Assembly (NCBI GenBank): GCA_029259535.1
Contig: JAPHEF010000015.1
Coordinates: 1-40,011 of the forward strand
Reading direction: 5' to 3'
DNA from: Alkanophaga liquidiphilum
Lineage (GTDB): Archaea > Halobacteriota > Syntropharchaeia > Alkanophagales > B39-G2
DNA length: 40,011 nucleotides
This document shows positions 1-6,911 of this stretch, piece after piece; within the stretch, counting starts at the first letter, position 1; every line of letters begins with the position of its first letter. The notes beneath the pieces were generated by a model that saw nothing but the letters and a program-made list of their open reading frames with translations, did not search any database and had not been told where the DNA came from. The translations under genes were made by a program, and so were the position numbers.

Positions 1-2
1 AG

Positions 3-77
3 ACTAATTTCAGGACTGCAAGATTCACCGTAGGCGTCCCTGCGGCGGTCGTTGGCTTTATCTTTGTGCTCTTCTAG
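3..77 (+). CDS. C-terminal end of a probable membrane protein (5' truncated by window)
   Basis: An open frame enters from the left edge and ends at TAG 75-77. It reads TNFRTARFTVGVPAAVVGFI followed by FVLF. The last 15 or so residues are hydrophobic, as in a terminal transmembrane helix. Only 24 residues are visible, so the family cannot be named. That this frame is the coding one is an inference from its hydrophobic, protein-like composition; the other two plus-strand frames stop within the first 35 nt. Confidence 0.4.
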   Translation, partial: TNFRTARFTVGVPAAVVGFIFVLF

Positions 78-502
78 AGACATGTTTACATGCTACCGGC
101 GCTTCCTGCTTTAGAGATTGCCACGACGCCAGTGTTCTTCTGACGACGTTCATCCTAGGGATGACCTCAGTAGCAGCAGTGCTTTCTGCAAAATACCTGC
201 TCCTCATCACGATTTTCGCAAACGTCCAAATTGCAAGCGGCGACGCCTGCGGGCATGGCGCAGCTCGAAACGCTGCACGAGACGTTCATGGCGAGCTCAA
301 GTCGCTGTTCCTCGCGAGAGGAGTGTTTGCGGTGCTCACGCTTGATGCAAGCGTGCCGCTCCGCGACGTCATCCACTACTTCGCAATCCCCCAAACCTTT
401 TAATTCCTTTTTTCTAAACAACCCTTAGCAAACTTCTCAGAGTCCTCGTGTCTTCGGCGACCAAGCGGCAGTGCTTAAGTAAGACAAAATCAACGTAAAA
501 GG
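78..502. other. Stretch without a confident gene
   Basis: No convincing gene is seen here. A plus-strand frame at 161-403 (80 codons) starts with a hydrophobic run (VLSAKYLLLITIFANVQIAS) resembling a signal peptide, but it lacks a clear ribosome binding site or recognisable family. A minus-strand frame (167-421) overlaps it and has a TATA-like AATTAAAAGG (reverse strand, near 400) at its head. Either could be a small gene. The right end carries the ubiA promoter. Confidence 0.35.
474..481 (+). promoter_or_regulatory. TATA-like box of the UbiA gene
   Basis: CTTAAGTA is centred about 25 nt upstream of ATG 503. This is the spacing expected if transcription begins at the start codon, giving a leaderless mRNA. 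No Shine-Dalgarno sequence is needed to explain this start. Confidence 0.45.
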
Positions 503-1459
503 ATGCGGTGGCTGGAGCTTAGAGGCTGGTGGGAGCTTGCGGGACTGCCGAAGTTCGCAACGACGCTCGTGCCGTTTACACTCGGGGCGGTTGTAGCTTG
601 GACTGAGGGGCATGTGGACATAATAACTTTTGCAACCTCCTTGGTGGCGCTTTTCTTGATGACCGCTTTTTGTTTTGTGTTGAACGCCTGCAGCGTTTAC
701 TCCGACCTTAAGAGCAGGGGCGTGAGGCTCGGAAGCCGGGGGCATGGACTCTCTGATTTTTTCTCGACGGCAGCGAGCGGCAGGTTCGACGCTCTCGTCT
801 CGGAGAAGATTTCCGTTGAAAAAGCGATGGCCGGCGCATACATTTGCGGCGTTCTTTCCATCCCCTTGGTTTTAGTTTTGCATTTCTGGCTCCGCACAGG
901 GCAACTAACGCTTGCCCTCGGCATCTTCGGCTTGTTCCTGATGTTTTCTTACTCCCGAGGCCCAAAGTTCTCATACCATGGGCTCGGAGAGGTTGCCTTA
1001 GCGTTTGGCGTCGGCTGGTTCACAGTATTCTCAGGCTACTACTTGCAGACGCACGAAAGTAGCCTTAAGCCGACGCTTGTTGCCTTACCTTTCATGATAG
1101 AGGCATTCAAGCTGAAACTGCTGAGAGGACTCCCAGACATCCGACTTGACAGCCTGATTAACCGAAGAACCTTGGCTGTGCGACTGGGGAAGGAAAAAAT
1201 CATCAGAGCATGCACGCCGCTTACCCTGCTTGCATGGCTTTCGTTTCTATTTTTGTTGCCGCTTGACGTCCGCCCATTTAGTTTAGTTGTGCTCGCAATC
1301 CCCGGCTACTTCACGCTAAGAAGCTTGCTTTCCATCAAGAGGGGGCTTTGGCGGACCGATGAGGGGCTTGAGCAAATATGCAAGGATGCGTTCATGGGTA
1401 TGATGCTCATACCGCTCGCTCTCATCGGCGTCTTCGTCTTAAGCGTCTGTGCTGGTTAG
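503..1459 (+). CDS. UbiA/MenA-family prenyltransferase
   Basis: A 318-residue polytopic membrane protein of the UbiA superfamily, which transfers a polyprenyl chain from its diphosphate to an aromatic or lipid acceptor in the membrane. Most of the chain is hydrophobic and forms several helices. The second Asp motif is intact as DIRLD (D212, D216), followed by NRRTLAVRLGK, very close to MenA proteins; SYSRGPKFSYHGLGE (149-163) also fits MenA. The first Asp motif, normally NDxxD, is degenerate: residues 61-73 read NACSVYSDLKSRG and keep essentially only D68. The adjacent downstream gene makes a polyprenyl diphosphate, the likely donor. The acceptor cannot be read from sequence; a quinone-like compound or an archaeal lipid are both possible. 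Confidence 0.85.
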   Translation: MRWLELRGWWELAGLPKFATTLVPFTLGAVVAWTEGHVDIITFATSLVALFLMTAFCFVLNACSVYSDLKSRGVRLGSRGHGLSDFFSTAASGRFDALVSEKISVEKAMAGAYICGVLSIPLVLVLHFWLRTGQLTLALGIFGLFLMFSYSRGPKFSYHGLGEVALAFGVGWFTVFSGYYLQTHESSLKPTLVALPFMIEAFKLKLLRGLPDIRLDSLINRRTLAVRLGKEKIIRACTPLTLLAWLSFLFLLPLDVRPFSLVVLAIPGYFTLRSLLSIKRGLWRTDEGLEQICKDAFMGMMLIPLALIGVFVLSVCAG

Positions 1460-1562
1460 ATGCAGCTCTCGCACGTCCAGCGTTACTGAAATTTAACTTA
1501 CAAACAGCGGCAATATTAAGAGCACAAACGAGTTACTTAGTTAAAAGTATCACGGGGTTAGA

Positions 1563-2522
1563 ATGGAAGAACTCAAGGAGGAGACAAAATACTTCGAGGA
1601 CAAGTTGTCGGAAGTGTTTGTGGAAAAAGGCTTTGAGGAAGCTCTCACTTACGTCAAGGGCGGTAAGAGGCTGCGTCCGCTCATCTGCATCCTTGCAGCG
1701 GAAGCCGTCGGCGGCGACCGGGAAAAAGCGTTGCCAGCCGCCATCGCCATCGAGCTCGTGCATAATGCCTCCTTGATACACGATGACATTCTTGACGAGA
1801 ACATGCTCCGCCGTGGGGCGCCGACGGCATTCGCAAAGCACGGGAAAAAAGCGATCATTATCGGCGACTTCCTCTTTGCGCTTTCCTGCGAGATGCTGGC
1901 GAGGTGTGGCTCAAGAGTTATGACGCTCGTCTCGAAAGCTATTTCCGACATCGCCATCGGACAATACTTGGAATTTTCGCTCCGGCACGCTGAAAGCGTT
2001 TCCGAGGCTGCTTACTTCAAAATCGCAGAGCTTAAAACCGCATCTTCATTCGTCGCGAGCGCAGAAGCCGGCGCCATCCTCGGCGGCGGAAGCGAAGACG
2101 ATATCAGGCGGCTCCGAGAATTTGGTAGGACTCTCGGCATCGCTTACCAGATTCAGGATGATATTTTCGACATCCTCGGCGATCCTGCTGACGAGACTCC
2201 CCTCGGGCTCGACATTAAAAACGGCGAGATGACAATCATCGTGGTTCATGCGCTAGAACACGCGAACGCCCGAGAAAAGGAGTTCATCTTGGAAACCATG
2301 TCAAAGGGCGACGTGGATGCCGATACTCTCCTGAAAATGCGTGAGTTGTTCCTGCACTTGGGCTCTATCGGATACGCTTTCGGCTTGTTTGAGGAGTTTG
2401 TGAGAGAGGCAAAAGCGCACCTTAGCACCCTTTCCGAGTCGGCGCCGAGAAGAAAACTCATGCTTCTCCCGGACATCATTGCAGAAAGGCTCAACAACGT
2501 GGCACAAGCTACCAAGGGCTAA
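1563..2522 (+). CDS. idsA: Short-chain polyprenyl diphosphate synthase, GGPP type
   Basis: A trans-prenyltransferase of 319 residues that condenses isopentenyl diphosphate with allylic diphosphates, in archaea usually to geranylgeranyl diphosphate for membrane lipids. GGKRLRPL at 33-40 binds the homoallylic substrate. The first Asp-rich motif is DDILD (74-78), with small residues (A69, S70) just before it, which favours a C20 or longer product over C15. The second is DDIFD (198-202). Length is normal. A TATA-like TTAGTTAAAA (1537-1546) lies about 21 nt before the ATG, so it may be transcribed on its own as well as behind the UbiA gene 103 nt upstream. Product length is inferred, not proven. 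Confidence 0.92.
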   Translation: MEELKEETKYFEDKLSEVFVEKGFEEALTYVKGGKRLRPLICILAAEAVGGDREKALPAAIAIELVHNASLIHDDILDENMLRRGAPTAFAKHGKKAIIIGDFLFALSCEMLARCGSRVMTLVSKAISDIAIGQYLEFSLRHAESVSEAAYFKIAELKTASSFVASAEAGAILGGGSEDDIRRLREFGRTLGIAYQIQDDIFDILGDPADETPLGLDIKNGEMTIIVVHALEHANAREKEFILETMSKGDVDADTLLKMRELFLHLGSIGYAFGLFEEFVREAKAHLSTLSESAPRRKLMLLPDIIAERLNNVAQATKG

Positions 2523-2627
2523 GAAGGCACGTGTTTATCACTTCTGTTGCTCTCCCACATATTCTATCTGGCTCATTCCATCACGCCAGTCTTTTCGGGT
2601 AAAAGCGGTCATGCGAGCGGCGTGCCG

Positions 2628-3266
2628 TTATCGACGCCGCAGCCGCACTTCCTTATTAACGTCGAGTTCCACGCCTATCCTTTTCAGAAAGCGTGCTGCT
2701 TCTTTATTTGCGCCGTGTATCAAAAGCTCGATAAGGTCGTCCACCTCATCAACGTCGGTGCTTGCGAGGAAGGAGTCATAGGTGGCGACGCTGAGCCCCT
2801 GCCGCCTCGCTATCGAGACATGGTCGAGGAAGCTCACGCCGTAGTAATCGACCGAGAACTGCTGTGGCTTCCTTAAAAAAAGGATATTCGTGCCGCCTTT
2901 CCTCCCTGGAACAACAACAACGTCCTCTTCGTAGCTTAAAATCTCTCTCACGTTCCTTGCGGTGAGCAACGGAAGGTCCGACATTATTATCAGCAAAGGT
3001 CCAGCTTCATGTCGTAAAACGTCGTTCAGAACGTCGTTGAGGCTGCGCTCGTCAAATACAATGCAGATTTTCATATTTAAGCCCTCAAAGTCGAGGTTTG
3101 TGGGCGCGGTGCAGATTAGGGTGACGTTGTTGACGCCCGCATCGCAAACTGCTTTGAGAACGTCTCTTAGCATACATTTGGCAAACACCTCTCGCTCATC
3201 TTCATTTAGAAGGAGATGCAGTCTCGATTTCGCCCCTCGGCTTTTGAACGGAATTATTGCTTTCAT
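2628..3266 (-). CDS. cofC: 2-phospho-L-lactate guanylyltransferase
   Basis: CofC activates 2-phospho-L-lactate (or a related acid) with GTP, an early step of coenzyme F420 synthesis. The 212-residue protein starts MKAIIPFKSRGAKSRL, the nucleotidyltransferase signature of the family (Lys/Arg loop for the triphosphate). It continues with LLIIMSDLPLLTARNVREIL, whose SDLPLL is the metal/nucleotide site, and then VVVVPGRKGGTNILFLRKP. The start is placed at Met 3266 because the family begins exactly there; the open frame continues upstream with low-complexity residues overlapping the preceding gene. It follows the ThiF-like gene by 14 nt on the minus strand, probably in one transcript. F420 implies redox chemistry of the methanogen or archaeoglobal type. 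Confidence 0.9.
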   Translation of the reverse strand: MKAIIPFKSRGAKSRLHLLLNEDEREVFAKCMLRDVLKAVCDAGVNNVTLICTAPTNLDFEGLNMKICIVFDERSLNDVLNDVLRHEAGPLLIIMSDLPLLTARNVREILSYEEDVVVVPGRKGGTNILFLRKPQQFSVDYYGVSFLDHVSIARRQGLSVATYDSFLASTDVDEVDDLIELLIHGANKEAARFLKRIGVELDVNKEVRLRRR

Positions 3267-3280
3267 TGAATTTGAAAGAG

Positions 3281-3916
3281 TCAGGGAACGACACCCTTCA
3301 CGCTTAACCGCACTTTTCTTAGCCGCAGGTTCAAAGCATCCACCTCTACGGCTTCTGGCGGGAACACCGGCTCGCCTACGCCCGTGAAGAGCTTCACGGC
3401 TTCGTAGCACTGCAACGCTCGGACGAGGACATTGAACGTAGCGCTCACGCTCTCAAGCTTTATCTCTGGAAACTCTATCTCCTCGAGAGGAATGCCGTCT
3501 GGCAGGAGCGTCGTCACGTAACCCCACGTGATGAGCGGTATGCCCATGTCCCTCGAAGCAGCGGCGGCGAGTCTTAGCGTCTCCTCGTCATAGCCTCCGA
3601 TGACGATATCTATACACCTCAAGCCAAGCTTAAATTCATCAACAGATGGCGGCGGCAGCAGTGTGGAAACACAGGTCTTCTCAGAAGAAGCATACTTAGG
3701 AACCGCTCCTATCATCTCCTCATCATAAAAAGGGTCCAAACGCACGTCCTCTGGCGCCACTTCCCCCTCCATCACCCGTATTTCTTTGAAGTTCCACCGT
3801 TTCAGGAGTTCTACGAGGATGCCCCCGCTACCCACTATGCAAATCTTTACCTTACTCAGGTATTCAAGCTTCTCTGGGGGGATTCCTTCTATCTCGCTGA
3901 TACTTCCGTCCATCAT
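3281..3916 (-). CDS. Degenerate ThiF/E1-like nucleotide-binding protein
   Basis: A 211-residue protein with a Rossmann-like start, KVKICIVGSGGILVELLKRW (from about residue 22), as in ThiF/MoeB/E1 enzymes that adenylate the C-terminus of ubiquitin-like sulfur carriers. Later IDIVIGGYDEETLRLAAAAS and MGIPLITWGYVT match the family layout. The usual signature residues seem missing: the GxGGxG loop is GSGGIL, I see no adenylation Arg/Gln-Lys set, no CxxC zinc pair and no obvious catalytic Cys context. It is shorter than the usual 240 or more residues. It precedes cofC and diverges from aroC, sharing the TATA-like box at 3933-3940. Function is unknown; a non-catalytic relative is likely. ATG codons at 3916 and 3913 are both possible starts. 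Confidence 0.65.
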   Translation of the reverse strand: MMDGSISEIEGIPPEKLEYLSKVKICIVGSGGILVELLKRWNFKEIRVMEGEVAPEDVRLDPFYDEEMIGAVPKYASSEKTCVSTLLPPPSVDEFKLGLRCIDIVIGGYDEETLRLAAAASRDMGIPLITWGYVTTLLPDGIPLEEIEFPEIKLESVSATFNVLVRALQCYEAVKLFTGVGEPVFPPEAVEVDALNLRLRKVRLSVKGVVP

Positions 3917-3932
3917 AACTGAGTTACAAATA

Positions 3933-3940
3933 TGTATAAA
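3933..3940. promoter_or_regulatory. Single TATA-like box between divergent thiF-like gene and aroC
   Basis: TGTATAAA is centred about 23 nt from GTG 3960 on the plus strand and about 20-23 nt from ATG 3916/3913 on the minus strand. Only 43 nt separate the two start codons, so one box could serve both leaderless genes. Direction of use is inferred from spacing only. Confidence 0.45.
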
Positions 3941-3959
3941 GAAATGTTCTTAAATATAG

Positions 3960-5072
3960 GTGGCAGGGAATTCCATCGGCAAGGCGTTCAGGATAACGAC
4001 GTGGGGCGAGTCGCACGGCGCCGCAGTTGGTGTCGTAGTGGACGGCTGCCCTGCTGGGCTTGAACTTTCCGAAGAGGAGATACAGCGGGAACTTGACAAA
4101 AGGGCGCCGGGGAGGAGCGAGCTGGCGACGGCGCGACGTGAAGAGGACAGAGTAATCATCCTTTCAGGCGTTTTCGAGGGCAGGACGCTCGGCACACCGA
4201 TTTCGATGCTCGTCTGGAACAAGGACGTTGACTCCTCGCCGTATGAAGCTTTAAAGAGCGTCGCCCGCCTCGGACACGCTGACCTCCCTTACTTTTTGAA
4301 ATACGGGCATCGGGACTGGCGTGGCGGCGGCAGAGCCTCCGCACGAGAGACCACTGCAAGAGTCGCTGCGGGCGCTATTGCGAAGAAACTCATTAAAACG
4401 CATGACATCGAAGTCGTTGCGCATGTCATCGAGGTTGGCGGCGTCAGAGCGAGGAGTGAGGAGCTAAGCTTTGGGGAAATTAAGCGTAACGTCGAACATA
4501 ACGACGTGCGTTGCGCTGACCTTGAAGCGGCAGAGGAGATGCGGCGTGTGATTCTAAAGGTGAAGGAGGAGGGCGACAGTATTGGCGGCGTCGTCGAGGT
4601 AATTGCGTGGAACGTGCCGCCGGGGCTCGGCGAGCCGGTCTTCGATAAACTCGATGCCGACCTCGCAAAGGCGCTTATGAGCATCGGCGCCGTCAAGGGC
4701 GTGGAGATCGGCGTGGGTTTTGAAGCCGCAAGGCTACGAGGCAGCGAGATGAACGATGAATTCTACGTGGAGCGTTCTTCAGATGTGAGGACGGAAGACA
4801 TAACGATAAAAGCAAGAACTAACAGGGCGGGCGGTATACTTGGCGGCATTTCCACCGGCATGCCCATCGTTTGCCGAATCGCGGTGAAACCGACGCCCTC
4901 CATCAGGAAGCGGCAGAGAAGCGTGGACTTCGTCCGCCTCGAAGACGTATCGCTCGAAATAAGAGGGAGACATGACCCTTGCATCTGCCCGAGGATCGCT
5001 CCGGTGGCGGAGGCAATGGTCGCCATCGTCCTCGCCGACCATCTCTTGAGAAATAGGCTGGCAAGGGTTTGA
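3960..5072 (+). CDS. aroC: Chorismate synthase
   Basis: This 370-residue enzyme converts 5-enolpyruvylshikimate-3-phosphate to chorismate using reduced FMN, the last step of the shikimate pathway. The N-terminus NSIGKAFRITTWGESHGAAV is the family signature, with the conserved His of GESHG. GHRDWRGGGRASARET (about 116-131) and NRAGGILGGISTGMPI (about 290-305) are the two other signature blocks. Length is normal. The start is GTG 3960, directly before the conserved AGNSIGKAF. The product feeds the tryptophan genes at 24-29 kb of this window. Confidence 0.97.
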   Translation: MAGNSIGKAFRITTWGESHGAAVGVVVDGCPAGLELSEEEIQRELDKRAPGRSELATARREEDRVIILSGVFEGRTLGTPISMLVWNKDVDSSPYEALKSVARLGHADLPYFLKYGHRDWRGGGRASARETTARVAAGAIAKKLIKTHDIEVVAHVIEVGGVRARSEELSFGEIKRNVEHNDVRCADLEAAEEMRRVILKVKEEGDSIGGVVEVIAWNVPPGLGEPVFDKLDADLAKALMSIGAVKGVEIGVGFEAARLRGSEMNDEFYVERSSDVRTEDITIKARTNRAGGILGGISTGMPIVCRIAVKPTPSIRKRQRSVDFVRLEDVSLEIRGRHDPCICPRIAPVAEAMVAIVLADHLLRNRLARV

Positions 5073-5193
5073 GTTACTTGCCCTTACTACAATTTTCCAA
5101 GCGCTTTTTGCTATCAGCAGGAATTTCGACGTGTATGACGCTCCTCAGTGAGATTCCCGTGCTTCATAACCATGTCTCGCATCCCAATCTTGT
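5073..5193. other. Sequence between aroC and the assembly gap
   Basis: No confident gene. On the minus strand a frame entering from the gap reads KIGMRDMVMKHGNLTEERH and ends TRRNSC at the stop 5114-5116. It could be the tail of a protein encoded in the missing sequence, or chance. Confidence 0.25.
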
Positions 5194-6057
5194 NNNNNNN
5201 NNNNNNNNNNNNNNNNNNNNNNNNNNNNNNNNNNNNNNNNNNNNNNNNNNNNNNNNNNNNNNNNNNNNNNNNNNNNNNNNNNNNNNNNNNNNNNNNNNNN
5301 NNNNNNNNNNNNNNNNNNNNNNNNNNNNNNNNNNNNNNNNNNNNNNNNNNNNNNNNNNNNNNNNNNNNNNNNNNNNNNNNNNNNNNNNNNNNNNNNNNNN
5401 NNNNNNNNNNNNNNNNNNNNNNNNNNNNNNNNNNNNNNNNNNNNNNNNNNNNNNNNNNNNNNNNNNNNNNNNNNNNNNNNNNNNNNNNNNNNNNNNNNNN
5501 NNNNNNNNNNNNNNNNNNNNNNNNNNNNNNNNNNNNNNNNNNNNNNNNNNNNNNNNNNNNNNNNNNNNNNNNNNNNNNNNNNNNNNNNNNNNNNNNNNNN
5601 NNNNNNNNNNNNNNNNNNNNNNNNNNNNNNNNNNNNNNNNNNNNNNNNNNNNNNNNNNNNNNNNNNNNNNNNNNNNNNNNNNNNNNNNNNNNNNNNNNNN
5701 NNNNNNNNNNNNNNNNNNNNNNNNNNNNNNNNNNNNNNNNNNNNNNNNNNNNNNNNNNNNNNNNNNNNNNNNNNNNNNNNNNNNNNNNNNNNNNNNNNNN
5801 NNNNNNNNNNNNNNNNNNNNNNNNNNNNNNNNNNNNNNNNNNNNNNNNNNNNNNNNNNNNNNNNNNNNNNNNNNNNNNNNNNNNNNNNNNNNNNNNNNNN
5901 NNNNNNNNNNNNNNNNNNNNNNNNNNNNNNNNNNNNNNNNNNNNNNNNNNNNNNNNNNNNNNNNNNNNNNNNNNNNNNNNNNNNNNNNNNNNNNNNNNNN
6001 NNNNNNNNNNNNNNNNNNNNNNNNNNNNNNNNNNNNNNNNNNNNNNNNNNNNNNNNN
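5194..6057. other. Assembly gap (864 Ns)
   Basis: An unbroken run of N marks unknown sequence between scaffolded contigs. It lies between core gene aroC and the AT-rich island, so a repeat such as an insertion sequence is a plausible cause of the break. True length is unknown. On the right side a plus-strand frame leaves the gap as GVADDGIML and stops at 6087-6089; it is too short to judge. Confidence 0.99.
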
Positions 6058-6083
6058 GGGGAGTTGCGGACGACGGTATCATG

Positions 6084-6314
6084 TTATAGATGTTTCGCAA
6101 ATTCATCTATATCCACCTTTGCTAATTTTAAAATTCCTCTTAACGTACCGATTTTTAGTTCTTTATGCATTGGAACTACAGTGCCTACTTTTCCTTCAGT
6201 AGTCATTTTAGAAAGTCTTACATGACCTCCTCTTCTACCAGTGATTTGAAAATCGAATTTGTTGCATAAGATTTTAACAACATCCTCCCCTGAAACTTTC
6301 CTAAGTTTTGGCAA
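6084..6314 (-). CDS. hicA: HicA-family mRNA interferase toxin
   Basis: A 76-residue toxin with the double-stranded-RNA-binding-like HicA fold that cleaves mRNA in the cell. It begins MPKLRKVSGEDVVKIL, as HicA proteins do, and has RRGGHVRLSK (about 27-36), corresponding to the family's R-x-x-G-S-H segment with the catalytic His. The second half, VPMHKELKIGTLRGILKLAK, is also typical. It overlaps the antitoxin gene by 14 nt and is translated after it, the antitoxin-first order. Base composition is AT-rich compared with the flanking core genes, consistent with horizontal transfer. Confidence 0.88.
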   Translation of the reverse strand: MPKLRKVSGEDVVKILCNKFDFQITGRRGGHVRLSKMTTEGKVGTVVPMHKELKIGTLRGILKLAKVDIDEFAKHL

Positions 6315-6531
6315 CTTTACTTACCTCTTTCACAGAAATTTCAAATGTGGTCAGTAGGGGATGAGTTTTTTCCTCTAGTTGAAACTCCTCAAGGTAAAGT
6401 TCCGTTGCCTCTTTTAGATTTTGAATGGCTTCTTCTACTGTTTTTCCTTGGCTAACTGTTCCAACCTCCGGGCATTCCGCCACATACATATCCTCTTCTT
6501 TGCGAATGATCGCGGTTAATATTTTTATCAT
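6301..6531 (-). CDS. hicB: HicB-family antitoxin
   Basis: A 76-residue partner of HicA. The sequence KILTAIIRKEEDMYVAECPE followed by VGTVSQGKTVEEAIQNLKEA is the partly degraded RNase-H-like fold of HicB, which binds and blocks the toxin. No separate DNA-binding domain follows; the tail is short, so autoregulation would need the short C-terminal segment or another factor. The start at 6531 is preferred to an upstream ATG at 6540 because GGGTGAT lies about 6 nt before it. TATA-like boxes (reverse strand, about 6552-6563 and 6570-6582) precede it. Confidence 0.88.
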   Translation of the reverse strand: MIKILTAIIRKEEDMYVAECPEVGTVSQGKTVEEAIQNLKEATELYLEEFQLEEKTHPLLTTFEISVKEVSKVAKT

Positions 6532-6757
6532 ATTTATCACCCTACAATTCGGATATACATAAGACCTACATTAAACTTTTCCCTTGGGGTGTGTCATACT
6601 GGTGGGAGAGACCTATCGGCCCTACCTCACAGGGCTGCTACAGTGCGGACAATATGGGGTATGTTCCCACTTACAATAGGGCACCAAAAACCAAAACAGC
6701 TGCCACATGTCCCCAATAGGTGTGGACCTCAGCTAGTACCATTATCTATCACCTCAA

Positions 6758-6906
6758 GCCCGTCGCCCGCAATTTCGGACAACGTTTCGGGGATATGTGA
6801 AGTTTCGCCTTGCGATATTTGGGCGTAGCCGAAAGCGAGCTACATATCCTCCTGTTGTCCGAGTGCGCTAGCACCGAAGCGGAGCGGAGAGTTGTGGGCG
6901 ACGGGC
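6758..6906. repeat. 149-bp nested inverted repeat (foldable element)
   Basis: Three nested arm pairs can be read directly. Outer: 6758-6772 GCCCGTCGCCCGCAA with 6892-6906 TTGTGGGCGACGGGC, 15 pairs including one G-T. Middle: 6776-6783 CGGACAAC with 6854-6861 GTTGTCCG, 8 perfect pairs. Inner: 6791-6798 GGATATGT with 6842-6849 ACATATCC, 8 perfect pairs. Small hairpins occur within: GTGC-GCTA-GCAC (6863-6874) and TCGC-CTT-GCGA (6805-6815). It could be a structured RNA, a folded single-strand recombination site, or the end of a mobile element. It abuts the 3' end of the 935-residue gene, so it could also end that transcript. Confidence 0.75.
6763..6784 (+). repeat. 22-bp direct repeat, copy 1
   Basis: Starts TCGCCCGCAATTTC and ends GGACAACG. 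Identical over 22 bp to 9761-9782 in the same orientation, and AGCCC matches again one base further left. Weaker similarity extends leftward to about 6740. The copy lies inside the left arms of the nested inverted repeat. Confidence 0.9.
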
Positions 6907-6911
6907 GTATT

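Larger units (their letters stand above)
6545..6911. other. Non-coding, repeat-rich stretch between hicB and the ATPase gene
   Basis: I see no convincing gene in these 367 nt. They hold related boxes of the form GGGG(A)TRTGT: GGGGTGTGT (about 6585), GGGGTATGT (about 6656), GGGGATATGT (6789-6798) and an inverted ACATGTCCCC (about 6706). A small hairpin GCCCT...AGGGC lies near 6619-6636. The right part is the nested inverted repeat at 6758-6906. A minus-strand frame of about 34 codons (about 6840-6737) ends GDGLEVIDNGTS and resembles the reverse-strand reading of the second repeat copy at 9761, so the repeat could instead be a coding remnant. Confidence 0.5.

Noticed and set aside
437..745. 102-codon minus-strand frame at the UbiA start
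   Set aside because: It overlaps the ubiA promoter and coding region and resembles no family.
6758..6906. The nested repeat as a canonical integron attC site
   Set aside because: Arm sequences do not match the RYYYAAC/GTTRRRY cores, and no full integron integrase is encoded in the window. Kept only as an analogy.
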